Positions 53,667 to 63,688 of a stretch of DNA of 64,000 nucleotides are shown here, one piece after another. A program made the position numbers and the translations under genes. The DNA lies in assembly GCA_944323645.1 (NCBI GenBank), contig CALUTE010000011.1, forward strand, positions 1 through 64,000. The letters run 5' to 3'. Positions within the stretch are counted from its first letter, which is position 1. Each line of letters begins with the position of its first letter. Source of the DNA: an uncultured Helicobacter sp. (lineage in GTDB: Bacteria > Campylobacterota > Campylobacteria > Campylobacterales > Helicobacteraceae). The notes beneath the pieces were generated by a model, which saw only the letters and a program-made list of their open reading frames with translations, made no database searches and was not told where the DNA came from.

Positions 53667-55466
53667 CTACTCTACCGTTACAGATTTTGCTAGGTTGCGT
53701 GGCATATCGACATCATTACCAAGTCGTATGGCAACCTCTAAAGCAAGAAGTTGGAGAGCCACCATCATCGCAAAGAATTCTTCCATATAACTTTGTGCCT
53801 TGTTGATTTGTATCCAATCATCTGCAAGCGCAAATTCTTCTTGTGCAAGTACACAAATAGTAGCATCACGTGCGCTTAGCTCCTCGACATTGGAAACGAT
53901 TTTTTCATATAAAAGATGTTTTGGCATAAGTGCTATTGTAAAGAGATTGGCATCTACTAGCGCGATAGGTCCGTGCTTCATTTCACCACTCGCATAACCT
54001 TCTGCGTGTAGATAGCTGATTTCTTTGAGTTTAAGTGCGCCCTCTAGTGCAAGAGGATAGAACACATCACGCCCTATAAAAAAGAACCCATGCCCATGCA
54101 AATAACGTTTTGAGAGTCGTCTAAGTCGATCGTGCAAGCCTTGATTTACTTTTGTTGCTGCAATCGCTGCAATCATTGTGGCACGTTCGCTTGCTATACC
54201 CTTTGCATCAATTACACTACGTTTTATTCCAAGAAACACGCTTAAAATCCACAATAGCATCACTTGTGTAGCAAATGCTTTAGTACTTGCAACGCCTTTT
54301 TCTATGCCTGCACGCGTTAGAAGCGTAACATCTGCTTCACGCACGATTGAGCTATTATCAACATTGCAAATAGCAAGTGTGCGTAAGCCCTGTGATTTAG
54401 CAAGCTTTATAGCTTCAAGTGTATCAGCGGTTTCACCACTTTGTGAAATAGCAATAAACAGTTCATTTTTTAGCAAAATTGGTTTAGCATAGCGAAATTC
54501 GCTAGCAAGCACAACATTAGTTCGAATCCTAGCCTTACGCTCCAAGAGATATTTGCCTACCATTGCTGCATTATGACTGGTTCCACAAGCGCAAATGGTG
54601 ATTTCATCAAGTTGTTCTAAAAAGGTAGATGGGATTTCATCAAGGATAATATTATCCTCACATACACGCCCCATCATCGTCTCAAGCAGTACTTGCTCTT
54701 GTTCATAGATTTCTTTTTCCATAAAATAGCGAAAGCCATTTTTTTGCGCGAAGGACCTAGAATGTGTAAGTGCAACCTTTGGGGTAAGAGAAGCAAAATC
54801 GCTACTATCCCCAACCGCGCCATCTTCAAGATACACAACCTCATCAACAAGTCCAATAAGTGGGGCATCTGCTGAAGCAAAATAAATCTCTTCAGAATCT
54901 GCACTAGAGTCTTTGGCTTTGCCTATCAGTAATGGAGCGCCATTTTTAGCATAAAATATCACATCTGGCGCTACCTTGCTAATAAGCAAAATAGCGTAAG
55001 CACCTTTAAGTTTTGCTGTAGTGTTTTCCCAAGCCACTCTTGGATTCTGCTTCGCCTTTAGCTCTTGCTCAAACAAATGCACAATCACTTCTGTATCAGT
55101 TTGACTCAAGAACACGCAACCCTGTTTTGTAAGCTCTTCTTTGATGTCTTTGTGGTTTTCGATAATGCCATTATGCACCACATAACTAAACTCTCCAGTG
55201 TGCGGGTGAGCATTTATTTCTGTTGGTTTGCCATGTGTTGCCCAACGTGTATGCGCAATACCTACACCAAAACCACTTGAAGAAAAATCTTTTGTTTTGT
55301 CTGCGAGATTATAAAGCTTGCCTGTTGCTTTAAATGCCTGCAGTGTATTATTGCTAAGTACAGCCAGCCCCGCAGAATCATATCCACGATACTCAAGCTC
55401 ACCAAGCCCATCTAGCAAGATTTGTTTTTTTTCATTGTGTCCAACATAGCCGACAATCCCGCACAT
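53667..55466 (-). CDS. glmS: Glucosamine-6-phosphate synthase
   Basis: Makes glucosamine 6-phosphate from fructose 6-phosphate and glutamine for peptidoglycan and LPS. The 599-residue protein begins MCGIVGYVG so that Cys2 is the glutaminase nucleophile after Met removal. GIAHTRWATHG and NGIIENH complete the glutaminase domain, two SIS domains follow (ICACGTSHNA, ISQSGETADT), and the end is PRNLAKSVTVE. AAGGAG precedes the ATG. An extension to 55511 is rejected. No glmS ribozyme is seen. Confidence 0.97.
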   Translation of the reverse strand: MCGIVGYVGHNEKKQILLDGLGELEYRGYDSAGLAVLSNNTLQAFKATGKLYNLADKTKDFSSSGFGVGIAHTRWATHGKPTEINAHPHTGEFSYVVHNGIIENHKDIKEELTKQGCVFLSQTDTEVIVHLFEQELKAKQNPRVAWENTTAKLKGAYAILLISKVAPDVIFYAKNGAPLLIGKAKDSSADSEEIYFASADAPLIGLVDEVVYLEDGAVGDSSDFASLTPKVALTHSRSFAQKNGFRYFMEKEIYEQEQVLLETMMGRVCEDNIILDEIPSTFLEQLDEITICACGTSHNAAMVGKYLLERKARIRTNVVLASEFRYAKPILLKNELFIAISQSGETADTLEAIKLAKSQGLRTLAICNVDNSSIVREADVTLLTRAGIEKGVASTKAFATQVMLLWILSVFLGIKRSVIDAKGIASERATMIAAIAATKVNQGLHDRLRRLSKRYLHGHGFFFIGRDVFYPLALEGALKLKEISYLHAEGYASGEMKHGPIALVDANLFTIALMPKHLLYEKIVSNVEELSARDATICVLAQEEFALADDWIQINKAQSYMEEFFAMMVALQLLALEVAIRLGNDVDMPRNLAKSVTVE

Positions 55467-55633
55467 TTTAGCACTCCTTGCAATATTTTTGTAACCACGT
55501 AAAATCAACAAAATTTTGCCTCATTGTATAATATTTTCTTTAATGGTATTAGATTCTGGTGTGTTTGGGAGATTGCAAGTATCAAAAGAGTGTAAAGCAT
55601 TTCTTGCTAAAGCATTCATTATAGAAAAAATGC

Positions 55634-55639
55634 TACAAT
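55634..55639 (+). promoter_or_regulatory. Probable -10 of msbA
   Basis: TGCTACAATCC, an extended -10 form, about 70 bp before the msbA ATG in the 242-bp divergent gap with glmS. The rest of the gap shows only AT-rich sequence and two AGATTCT words. Confidence 0.45.
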
Positions 55640-55708
55640 CCAAAGACTATAAATAAACGCATTATTTTTAACAATAGCTAGTGCTTTTCTAGAATCTAGG
55701 AGCTAAGA

Positions 55709-57397
55709 ATGAAAAGTTTTTATAAACGATTTTATCCCTATATCAAAGATTATTATTTATTCTTTTTTTGTGCGATTTTAGCAAGCCTTCTAAATGCAGC
55801 TTGCACAGCGTTTTCTACCTATCTTGTAAAACCAGTGCTTGATGAGATTTTTATGAACAAAGATATGGCAATGCTTATGATTCTACCGCCTTTGTTTGTT
55901 GGAGCGTATTTTGGCAAAGGGCTTGGTGGCTATGCGCAAGGGTTTTTTGTAAATTACATTGGGTTAGATATTGTACGCAGAATCCGAGAGGACGTACTTG
56001 CCCATATGCTAAAGCTAGATCTAGAGTTTTTCAACAAAATGCGCAAAGGTGAGCTTATTGCACGCATTACAAACGACATTGGGCTTGTGCGTGCAGCTGT
56101 CTCAAACTATTTTGCAGATTTTATACGAGAGGGCTTTACGATCATTGGACTCCTTGTGGTTGTTATTTACCAGAATCCACGTTTGGCATTTTTTGCTCTT
56201 ATTATTATGCCTATTGCGATTATCCCTATTCTTATCATTATTCGACATATAAAACGTATTTCTCGCAAAACACAAGCAAAAAATTCCGACATCACTTCAA
56301 AAATTTCAGAGATCTTTAACAGTGCTGAGATTATCAAGGCAAATAATGGCGAGCAGATTGAGCTTGATCATTACAAAAAAGAAAACCACCACTTTTTTAA
56401 GCTTGGTATGAAAACAACGCTTATTGGAGGGCTTGGTAGTCCAGTTATGGAGACGCTTGGAGCGGTTGCGATTGGGGTTGTGATTTTTGTAGGGGGTTCT
56501 GAAGTCATCAACGGACATATGACAACAGGCGAGTTTGCCTCATTTACCGCAGCACTTTTTATGCTCTATACACCCATTAAACGTATGGTAAATCTTGTTA
56601 CGAGCTTTCAAGATGCGCTTGTTGGGGGTGAGCGCATAGCGGAGATTCTTGATATTCAACCAACAATTATAGATGGCACAAAAGAGTTGCAGCCACCTAT
56701 CAAAGAAATCGTTGTTCAAGATGCACATCTTCATTATGATGATGTGGCAGCTCTTAATGGTGTAAGTCTCTCTGTGCAACGCAATGAAATTATTGCTCTT
56801 GTAGGCAAGAGTGGTAGTGGTAAAAGCTCTCTTGTTAATATGATTTTGCGACTTTATGATTCAAGTAGTGGCGGTGTGTATATCAATGGCAATAACATTA
56901 AAGATTTTACACAAAAAAGTTTGCGCGATCATATCACTATCGTAACCCAACGTATTTTTATCTTTCACGATAGTATCGCAGCAAATGTAGCCTATGGAAG
57001 TGAGATCGATGAGGGGCGCGTGATTGATAGCTTGAAAAAGGCACAAATGTGGGATTTTGTCTCTCAGCTTGAAGGAGGGATTTATGCTATGCTTGATGAG
57101 TTTGGCACCAACCTTAGTGGCGGACAAAGGCAAAGGATAGCTATTGCGCGTGCGATCTATAAAAATAGTGATGTACTAATTTTTGATGAGGCTACTTCGG
57201 CACTTGATATACAAACCGAAGAAGCTATTCGCGCTACGATAGATTCTATCAAGCACAATAAAATCATCATACTTATCGCACATCGACCAAGCACGATTTC
57301 GCTTGCTTCGCGTGTGTATTGTATGCAAGAAGGAAAAATTGTGCAAGTTACTACCCCACAAGGTTTTCTTGAAACGAGTGCTAATGAAACAATATGA
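55709..57397 (+). CDS. msbA: Lipid A-core flippase MsbA-type ABC transporter
   Basis: Half-transporter that forms a homodimer and flips lipid A-core across the inner membrane. The 562-residue protein has six helices (1-300) and an ABC domain with Walker A GKSGSGKSS, Q-loop VTQRIFIFHD, signature LSGGQRQR and Walker B LIFDEATSALD, then the switch His in IAHRPSTI. It overlaps the phosphoesterase gene by 14 bp. A role in LPS export pairs with the GT9 and LpxR genes elsewhere in the window. Confidence 0.9.
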   Translation: MKSFYKRFYPYIKDYYLFFFCAILASLLNAACTAFSTYLVKPVLDEIFMNKDMAMLMILPPLFVGAYFGKGLGGYAQGFFVNYIGLDIVRRIREDVLAHMLKLDLEFFNKMRKGELIARITNDIGLVRAAVSNYFADFIREGFTIIGLLVVVIYQNPRLAFFALIIMPIAIIPILIIIRHIKRISRKTQAKNSDITSKISEIFNSAEIIKANNGEQIELDHYKKENHHFFKLGMKTTLIGGLGSPVMETLGAVAIGVVIFVGGSEVINGHMTTGEFASFTAALFMLYTPIKRMVNLVTSFQDALVGGERIAEILDIQPTIIDGTKELQPPIKEIVVQDAHLHYDDVAALNGVSLSVQRNEIIALVGKSGSGKSSLVNMILRLYDSSSGGVYINGNNIKDFTQKSLRDHITIVTQRIFIFHDSIAANVAYGSEIDEGRVIDSLKKAQMWDFVSQLEGGIYAMLDEFGTNLSGGQRQRIAIARAIYKNSDVLIFDEATSALDIQTEEAIRATIDSIKHNKIIILIAHRPSTISLASRVYCMQEGKIVQVTTPQGFLETSANETI

Positions 57398-58043
57398 TAT
57401 TACACTTGATACATTTGTTATTTCTGATACGCATTTTGGGCATAAAGCTGTGATGAAAAAAGAGCCTATCCGAAAAATTGCACTCAAACGCAGTAGCTTC
57501 AAGGTGTTTGATGAGCTTAGTGTGTATAATTGGAATTGTGCTGTGGGTACAGAAGATAATGTATTGCATTTGGGCGATTTGTATTTTGATGAAGGATACA
57601 AGTATCTTGCGCGTCTTAATGGAAAAAAGATTTTGGTTGTTGGCAATAACGATGTTGGCAAGCTTAAGCGTGTCAAAAGTCTTGAAGAATGGAGTATATG
57701 TCAAAAACTCAAACTGCAAATCCCAGAAGCAAAACGCATACGCAATAAGCTCAAAAATAAATTTGGCAAAGACCTAAAAAATCCTTACCTTAACGCAATA
57801 GTGCTTGATTTGGGCGGTGAGCGCGTGATGTTTAGTCATTTTCCTGTTATGAATCGCAAAAAAGATGATAGATTCTATTTGGCACGTGATGTCCTAGATG
57901 AGGCGTATCGACTATGTGATTGCTCACTTAATATCCACGGACACACCCATACCAAAAAAACCTACAATCGTTTTTGTGTCAATGTAAGTTGTGAGGAAAT
58001 AGAATTTACTCCCATTCAACTAAAAGAAATTATTAAGCCCTAG
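57384..58043 (+). CDS. Calcineurin-like metallophosphoesterase
   Basis: 219-residue metal-dependent phosphoesterase. The five-block motif set is present: VISDTHFGHK, LHLGDLYFDEG, VVGNND, MFSHFP and NIHGHTHTK. The compact form resembles phage and bacterial single-domain phosphoesterases, but the substrate is unknown. The ATG at 57384 lies in the end of msbA, which argues for translational coupling; an extension to 57303 is not supported. A link to the lipid-export gene is possible only by context. Confidence 0.85.
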   Translation: MKQYDITLDTFVISDTHFGHKAVMKKEPIRKIALKRSSFKVFDELSVYNWNCAVGTEDNVLHLGDLYFDEGYKYLARLNGKKILVVGNNDVGKLKRVKSLEEWSICQKLKLQIPEAKRIRNKLKNKFGKDLKNPYLNAIVLDLGGERVMFSHFPVMNRKKDDRFYLARDVLDEAYRLCDCSLNIHGHTHTKKTYNRFCVNVSCEEIEFTPIQLKEIIKP

Positions 58044-58098
58044 ATTCTGCATACCTTTATGCGATACGTGAGCAGGTAGTACTACCCATTAGCTTTAT

Positions 58099-58413
58099 TT
58101 AAGAATCTAGTAGGCTTTTTATGCTGTTTTCTATGGGCAATTTATTATCTGGCTCTACAAGGCGCTCCAAAACTTCTTCACCATTTTTATAAAAAATCAG
58201 TGTAGGAATACGCCTAATACCCAATTCATTGCGCAATTCTTCGTTGCTATCAAAATCAAGTAAAATAAACCTTACATCGTTATATTGTTCTTCAAGATTT
58301 TTCAGTATAGGTTCTATTTTGCGGCAATCAGGACACCAAGGTGCACTCACTTCAACAACACATACTCCTTGTTTGATGTGAGTTTGGAAATCTGTTCTTG
58401 TAGCGGCTATCAT
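58099..58413 (-). CDS. Thioredoxin with CPDC active site
   Basis: 104-residue thioredoxin-fold protein with active site WCPDC (Cys27, Cys30) rather than the usual WCGPC, and cis-Pro in RRIPTLIF. H. pylori has a second thioredoxin with the same CPDC site. There is no signal peptide, so it is cytoplasmic. AAAGGAG precedes the ATG. It likely donates electrons to a subset of targets; the peroxiredoxin at 34311 is a candidate partner. Confidence 0.9.
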   Translation of the reverse strand: MIAATRTDFQTHIKQGVCVVEVSAPWCPDCRKIEPILKNLEEQYNDVRFILLDFDSNEELRNELGIRRIPTLIFYKNGEEVLERLVEPDNKLPIENSIKSLLDS

Positions 58414-58523
58414 TAAATCTCCTTTTGCTATTTGAATATGTACTAGGATAATATAAAAATCACAACAAAAGGAAATGACAATTGAGAATCTTAGAGATAA
58501 TACGCAAATATAGCAAAATTTGC

Positions 58524-58529
58524 TATAAT
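58524..58529 (+). promoter_or_regulatory. Extended -10 promoter of speE-coaE
   Basis: TTTGCTATAATCC with TATAAT at 58524-58529 lies 20 bp before the speE ATG, implying a leader of about a dozen bases that still includes AAAAAGGA. Confidence 0.65.
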
Positions 58530-58548
58530 CCTGCTAAAAAGGATAAAA

Positions 58549-59388
58549 ATGTGGCTTAATCAACGAGTTAGCGAAAATTTTCACAAAGAATATGCTATAG
58601 AAGAAAAAATTCTCGATGTGCGTGGCGAAAATATTTTGGAAATTTTTAAAAGTAAGCAGTTTGGACAAATCGCCATTATTAACGAAACTCAAGTGTTGCT
58701 TGAGCGCTTTGTATTTATGCAAAGTGAGCTTATTGCACACATTGGAGCGTGCTGTCTTCCTCTTGATAACAAAAATACAGAGCAAACAAAAACCGGTTCT
58801 TTCATAGAATCTAAACTAAATTCTGCTCTTGTGCTTGGCGGATTTAACCTTGAGATTGCTTATGAGCTTTTACGACACACTATGCGTGTTGATTTTATTC
58901 AAAGTGATACTAAGCTACTTGATTCTTTGATTAGTTTTTTACCGCACTTTCAAGATGTGCGTACAAATCCAGATTTTCATTTGTATGAAAAAGCCATAGA
59001 GCTAAAAAAGAATGCTTATCAGCTTATTATTCACCAATCTGTACCAAGTATTTATGAGATCGAAGGTATGGATCGCATTTTAGAGCCATATGGTGTTTTG
59101 ATAGCCACCTTACCACACCCTTATTTGCAGATAGAGCAATGCAGTGATGCGCTGCTGGCATTTGGAAAAGTTTTTGAAATTGTTATGCCATTTTTCATAC
59201 CATTTTCACCATTTGATCACCAAACTTTTGTTTTTGCATCACATACCACTCATCCACTTGCTAACTTGTGGCTACAAAAATGTGATATGATTGAGGGCTT
59301 ACAGTTTTATAATGCCGATATGCATCAGGCAGCTTTTACACTTCCCACATACCTTGCAAAGACTCTAAAAGGTATAATAAAAAATTGA
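58549..59388 (+). CDS. speE: Spermidine synthase-like protein
   Basis: 279-residue aminopropyltransferase-fold protein that would make spermidine from putrescine and decarboxylated SAM. N-terminal strands (ILEIFKSKQFGQIAII) and the Rossmann core are present, and VDFIQSDTKLLDS matches the family. The glycine-rich cofactor loop reads LVLGGFNLEIAYELL, in which the acidic residues of the canonical GGGDGG motif are gone. The H. pylori SpeE is also divergent here. Activity should be confirmed. The last bases overlap coaE. Confidence 0.8.
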   Translation: MWLNQRVSENFHKEYAIEEKILDVRGENILEIFKSKQFGQIAIINETQVLLERFVFMQSELIAHIGACCLPLDNKNTEQTKTGSFIESKLNSALVLGGFNLEIAYELLRHTMRVDFIQSDTKLLDSLISFLPHFQDVRTNPDFHLYEKAIELKKNAYQLIIHQSVPSIYEIEGMDRILEPYGVLIATLPHPYLQIEQCSDALLAFGKVFEIVMPFFIPFSPFDHQTFVFASHTTHPLANLWLQKCDMIEGLQFYNADMHQAAFTLPTYLAKTLKGIIKN

Positions 59389-60059
59389 TACAGCAGCCCG
59401 AGTTCTCCATGCTAGAATCCAATCGTAATCTGCACTATGCTATCGTACTGACTGGAGGTATCGCCTGTGGCAAATCAAGCGTAGCAGATATACTAAAAGA
59501 AGCGCATTTTGAAGTGGTATGTGCTGATACAATTGCTCATAGAGTTTTAGAAGAATGCGCTATGGAGATTATTGCTGCTTTTGGGGAAAATGTACGCACA
59601 AAACCGCTAAATGCCAATGCAGAATCCACCATAACAACCCCACTTATTGATCGTCAAGCACTTGGAAAAATTGTTTTTAGTGATCCTAAAAAGCGTGCCT
59701 TATTGGAATCTATCACGCACCCGCGTATTTATAAGCAGATTCTAGCAAAAGCCTCTGTATTGGAACGAAAGAAACAATGGTATTTTCTTGATATTCCACT
59801 TTTTTTTGAGAGTGGTGGTATGGCACGCTATCCTGTACGATATGTTGTATGTGTCAGTGCAAGAGAAGAAATACAGCTTAGTCGCTTAAAAAGTCGCAAT
59901 CATTTTGATACAAAGTATGCTAAAGAGCGCATTGACGCACAAATGCCGACAACACAAAAGGAAAAACAAAGCACTTGGATACTATACAATAACGGCACAA
60001 AAGAGGAATTAAAACAGCAGGTACAAACATTTATTCAAACTTTAGATTCTATGCATTAG
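59385..60059 (+). CDS. coaE: Dephospho-CoA kinase
   Basis: Final step of coenzyme A synthesis. The 224-residue protein has the P-loop GGIACGKSS, DTIAHRVLEE, the substrate segment SITHPRI, FLDIPLFFESGG and SRLKSRN. The TTG start at 59385 overlaps the speE stop (TTGA) and keeps coupling; the ATG at 59409 is an alternative that begins closer to the conserved core. Neither has a clear RBS. H. pylori has the same speE-coaE order as I recall. Confidence 0.9.
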   Translation: MIQQPEFSMLESNRNLHYAIVLTGGIACGKSSVADILKEAHFEVVCADTIAHRVLEECAMEIIAAFGENVRTKPLNANAESTITTPLIDRQALGKIVFSDPKKRALLESITHPRIYKQILAKASVLERKKQWYFLDIPLFFESGGMARYPVRYVVCVSAREEIQLSRLKSRNHFDTKYAKERIDAQMPTTQKEKQSTWILYNNGTKEELKQQVQTFIQTLDSMH

Positions 60060-60108
60060 TTAGATTCTAATCAAAAAAACTATTTCAAGCCCCATAAGGA
60101 GACTATTT

Positions 60109-60864
60109 ATGCCTATTAGTAAAAAAATTCTTAGTATTGTTGGTCGTACCAATGCCAAATATAATCTCATAAGCGAAGGTGATAAGATTCTGCTTGGGCT
60201 TAGTGGAGGCAAGGATTCTATGCTACTTGCTACAATTTTGGCATATATGAAACAACATGCACCTTTTACATTTGATTTTAAGGCTGTTACAATTGATTAT
60301 GGACGAGGTGGTGAATATGAATATATTGCTCAATACTGCAATCAACATAAGATTCCTTATGAGCGCGTGCGTACAGACATTTATCAGATTCTAGAAGATC
60401 ATAAACGCAAAGGGACGATTTACTGCAGCTTTTGTTCGCGTATGAGACGTGGCACACTTTATACGCAAGCTCTCAAAGGAGGATTTAACAAGCTTGCTCT
60501 GGCACATCATCTAGATGATGCAACAGAAAGCTTTTTTATGAATCTTATCTATAATGGCGCATTGCGTTCAATGCCGCCAATCTATCGTGCAGAAAATGGA
60601 CTTTATGTGATTCGCCCAATGATTTTTGTGCGAGAACGTCAAATTATAGATTTTATTGCACACAACAATATCTACATTGCACCCGATTGCAACTGCCCCA
60701 TAAATTGGTTACCAGAAGACAAGCGACCAAAGGCACGTGCAAACACTAAGCAAATGCTATTTGAACTTGAAAAGCAGAATCCATTGTTGTTTAAGTCTAT
60801 TCAAAATGCTTTTAGTAATTTACATAGTAATAGTTTTTGTGATACGCGCTATTTGGATACATAG
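60109..60864 (+). CDS. ttcA: TtcA-like tRNA thiolation protein
   Basis: 251-residue PP-loop ATPase that likely makes 2-thiocytidine at position 32 of tRNA. SGGKDS (32-37) binds ATP; CSFCSRMRRG (Cys106, Cys109) and a later CNCP motif would hold an iron-sulfur cluster. HHLDDATESF is the conserved second loop. AAGGAG precedes the ATG. It follows coaE by 49 bp on the same strand and is convergent with the HDOD gene. Confidence 0.87.
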   Translation: MPISKKILSIVGRTNAKYNLISEGDKILLGLSGGKDSMLLATILAYMKQHAPFTFDFKAVTIDYGRGGEYEYIAQYCNQHKIPYERVRTDIYQILEDHKRKGTIYCSFCSRMRRGTLYTQALKGGFNKLALAHHLDDATESFFMNLIYNGALRSMPPIYRAENGLYVIRPMIFVRERQIIDFIAHNNIYIAPDCNCPINWLPEDKRPKARANTKQMLFELEKQNPLLFKSIQNAFSNLHSNSFCDTRYLDT

Positions 60865-60908
60865 CGCCACTGTATAAAATATATATAATATTTAGTAGAA
60901 ATATAGAT

Positions 60909-61757
60909 TTAGCGATTCGATGTGTTTTTTAACATACTTGGCATGTGTTTAATAAGATTTTCTTCTTTAAATACTATGCCTTGTTGTGCGGCTTCTTTAG
61001 TAAGTGCTATAGCCTCATTAGTATTGTAATCATTGCCTCCCTCATAGGGCTCAAACAAGCGATTTGCAATCGCAAGTGCATAGGCATTTTTCTTAATGCT
61101 TAGAGGTGCAGAATGTGGATTTATCACATAAACAATTGTTTGGATAAGCAACTCATCAAACTTCCAATGATCAAAGCAATATGCCAAAAATGAAATATGA
61201 TCCACACCAAAAAACTCTTGCTCGACAAGCGCAATATTTTTAAAGTCATTTTGCTTGAGTGCCTCACGAAACTCTTTATCGCGCTTAGCTTTGATAAGAA
61301 CACTAGAAAAAAGAATCATACCAAGCCGCAATAGCATAGCACAAGGAACAAGTGTTTGAGCAAGCTTTCGATCTTCTTCATTAAGCCAGTTGGAAATAAA
61401 ATCCACTTCTTTTGAACAATTGCCAAGAAACAAATCCGTATCAAGTCCATAAGGACTTACATTAACCCTAATAAGGGAGCGTAGAGAATCTGCCATAACG
61501 ATATTTTTGACATTGTCTATCCCAAGCAGTGCAATCACCTGATTGATTGTTGAAATCTCTGATGAAAATCCATAGTAGGCAGAATTGGCAGTCCTAAGGA
61601 GATTGGCTGTTGTGAGAGGGTCTCTTGAAATAATATCCACTACGCCCTTTAGCTCTATCTTTGATCCCTTTTCATTAATATAATCTCGCAATTTAACCAC
61701 TGTATCTGGCAACGAGGGGAGGTTTTGTTCAATAAGCGTCAAAAGCATATTATTCAT
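60909..61757 (-). CDS. HDOD-domain signalling protein
   Basis: 282-residue protein consisting of one HDOD domain (about 10-210), a degenerate HD-type fold found in regulators. LPSLPDTVVKLRDYI, IISRDPLTTANLLRTANSAYYG and INQVIALLGIDNVKNIV are family signatures. No catalytic HD pair is seen, so a scaffold or regulatory role is likely. AAAAGGA precedes the ATG at 61757; the extension to 61802 is rejected. Partners unknown. A CheY or c-di-GMP link, as in other HDOD proteins, is only a possibility. Confidence 0.83.
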   Translation of the reverse strand: MNNMLLTLIEQNLPSLPDTVVKLRDYINEKGSKIELKGVVDIISRDPLTTANLLRTANSAYYGFSSEISTINQVIALLGIDNVKNIVMADSLRSLIRVNVSPYGLDTDLFLGNCSKEVDFISNWLNEEDRKLAQTLVPCAMLLRLGMILFSSVLIKAKRDKEFREALKQNDFKNIALVEQEFFGVDHISFLAYCFDHWKFDELLIQTIVYVINPHSAPLSIKKNAYALAIANRLFEPYEGGNDYNTNEAIALTKEAAQQGIVFKEENLIKHMPSMLKNTSNR

Positions 61758-61943
61758 ACAATTCCTTTTAAGGCAATCTTGCGATGTGGTGCATTTTATC
61801 AAAAAACTATTATGTTTATGTTAAAAATTATGATTTTGCCAAAACTATTGTACGCCAACCCAAATTTCCACAAAGATAGTCTAAGTAAGATGTAGGTATG
61901 ATTAGGTTTCTTGTTATATCTGATGATTATTTAGAGAGAGCAT

Positions 61944-63605
61944 ATGGAGCTTATATTTCTAATTATTGTTGTGGGGCTTGGCGTCTCAATAATGTTTAAC
62001 CTCATTCTTAGGCATTTTGATATTCCTGCTATCATTGGCTATATTGCTACAGGCGTTTTAATTGTGTATGTGTTTGATATCCACGGCAACAAAACACTAA
62101 GTGATATTGCCGAATTTGGCGTAGTGTTTTTGATGTTTATGATTGGGCTTGAGTTTAGCTTTGACAGATTAAGATCTATGCGCCAAGAGGTGCTTACTTT
62201 TGGTATTTTGCAAGTTTGCCTGACAACATTAGTGTTTTATCTGGCGTGCTATTATATCTTTGGATTCTCGTCAATCTTTTCATTAATCGTTAGTATGGGG
62301 TTTTCTCTCTCTTCTACAACAATCGTACTAACCCACTACGAAAAAAATGGTATGCTTGATACCTCTTATGGCAAAAATGCTATGGGAATCTTGATTATGC
62401 AAGATATTGCAGTAATCCCCATTTTACTTATTTTAGCTATTATGACAAACGCGCAAGCCTCGCTTAGCGGTATGTTGCTTAAAACCTTAGTTTCTGGCTG
62501 CATTGTGCTTACGCTTTTACTCCTGCCGGGCAAGTGGCTTGCTATTGGTATGCTCACGCGCGCAGCAAAAGCCAAAACAAATGAGTTATTTATGGCAAGT
62601 GTGCTATTTTTGGTTTTTGGTTCGGCACTTTTGGCTCACACCTTTGGATTCTCAATGTCTCTTGGTGCATTTATTGCGGGTATGAGCATTTCTAAGACAC
62701 GTTTTCGCTACCAAGTACAATCTGATCTCGCACATTTTAGAGATATATTTTTAGGGCTCTTTTTTGTAACCGTTGGTATGCAAATTGATCTTGTGTTTTT
62801 GCTTAAAGGGTTTGTTGCGCTAAGTATTGTGCTTGTATTTGTTATGGCGTGTAAAATATTTGTGATGTTTTTTATGTTGCAATTTTTCCGAAGTCCGCAA
62901 TCCGCGATAAAAACAGCGCTCTCACTCTGTCAAATTGGTGAATTTTCCTTTGCGATCTTTCTTATTGCTAATCGCAATAATATCTTTGAACAACCTATAA
63001 CACACGGATTATTTGGAATCCTAAAAGAACATCACATTATCAATTTTAGCAATGGAGATATCTACCAATTCTTAGTGCTTATGGTTACTTTCTCAATGAT
63101 TAGCGCACCATTTATTTTAAAATACCTTGACTGCCTAAGTACTGTCATTTTAAAACGACAATCCACAAAAAATCTGGTTGATCATACGCCTCAAGAGGAA
63201 CAAGAAGGGCATATTATTGTTGTGGGATATGGGGAGTTTGGTGTAGAAGTTGTGGATCTGCTCAAAGAAAATCAGCAAGAATATATTGCAGTGGATTCTG
63301 ATGGCGAACGTATCGAGCTTGGACTAAAACGTCAAGACAATGTTCTTTATGGCAATATCAAACAGCTTGCGTTTCTTAAGCTCCTCAAACCAAGCAAAGC
63401 GCGGTGTATGATTTTGGCTATTGATGATGCAAAAACAATCAAGGATATTTGTGATGAGGTGCTAGACTTTGACCCAAATATTCCCATCATTGCTAAAGTA
63501 GATTCTAGAGAAATACAAGCGAGTCTTGAGGGGCTCAACATTATTAGTGTCAATGCACATCAAGAAATTGCAAAGATTCTTGTTCAAAAAGCAATCTATT
63601 CTTAA
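61944..63605 (+). CDS. Kef-type monovalent cation:proton antiporter
   Basis: 553-residue CPA2 antiporter with about 12 helices (IIGYIATGVLIVYVF, FLMFMIGLEFS, MGFSLSSTTIVLTHY, MQDIAVIPILLI, GAFIAGMSIS) and a C-terminal TrkA-N nucleotide-binding regulatory domain (about 425-545; HIIVVGYGEFGVEVVDLL). It probably exports K+ or Na+ in exchange for protons and may be gated by NAD(H) or glutathione adducts. H. pylori has a comparable KefB. The RBS is weak. Divergent from the HDOD gene. Confidence 0.88.
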   Translation: MELIFLIIVVGLGVSIMFNLILRHFDIPAIIGYIATGVLIVYVFDIHGNKTLSDIAEFGVVFLMFMIGLEFSFDRLRSMRQEVLTFGILQVCLTTLVFYLACYYIFGFSSIFSLIVSMGFSLSSTTIVLTHYEKNGMLDTSYGKNAMGILIMQDIAVIPILLILAIMTNAQASLSGMLLKTLVSGCIVLTLLLLPGKWLAIGMLTRAAKAKTNELFMASVLFLVFGSALLAHTFGFSMSLGAFIAGMSISKTRFRYQVQSDLAHFRDIFLGLFFVTVGMQIDLVFLLKGFVALSIVLVFVMACKIFVMFFMLQFFRSPQSAIKTALSLCQIGEFSFAIFLIANRNNIFEQPITHGLFGILKEHHIINFSNGDIYQFLVLMVTFSMISAPFILKYLDCLSTVILKRQSTKNLVDHTPQEEQEGHIIVVGYGEFGVEVVDLLKENQQEYIAVDSDGERIELGLKRQDNVLYGNIKQLAFLKLLKPSKARCMILAIDDAKTIKDICDEVLDFDPNIPIIAKVDSREIQASLEGLNIISVNAHQEIAKILVQKAIYS

Positions 63606-63688
63606 CCAAAGTATCTTAGTAATCTAGGTATTTAAATTCTCTAGCGACACCTAATAGTTATTTCACATTCACTTTATAGAATTAGTGA

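Noticed and set aside
55467-55708. glmS ribozyme
   Set aside because: The leader of glmS is short, with a normal RBS close to the ATG, and lacks the conserved ribozyme core; the species is outside the groups known to have it.
58075-58086. GGTAGTACTACC palindrome as a regulator site
   Set aside because: It lies between two convergent genes where no promoter is expected; with no loop it is also a poor terminator.
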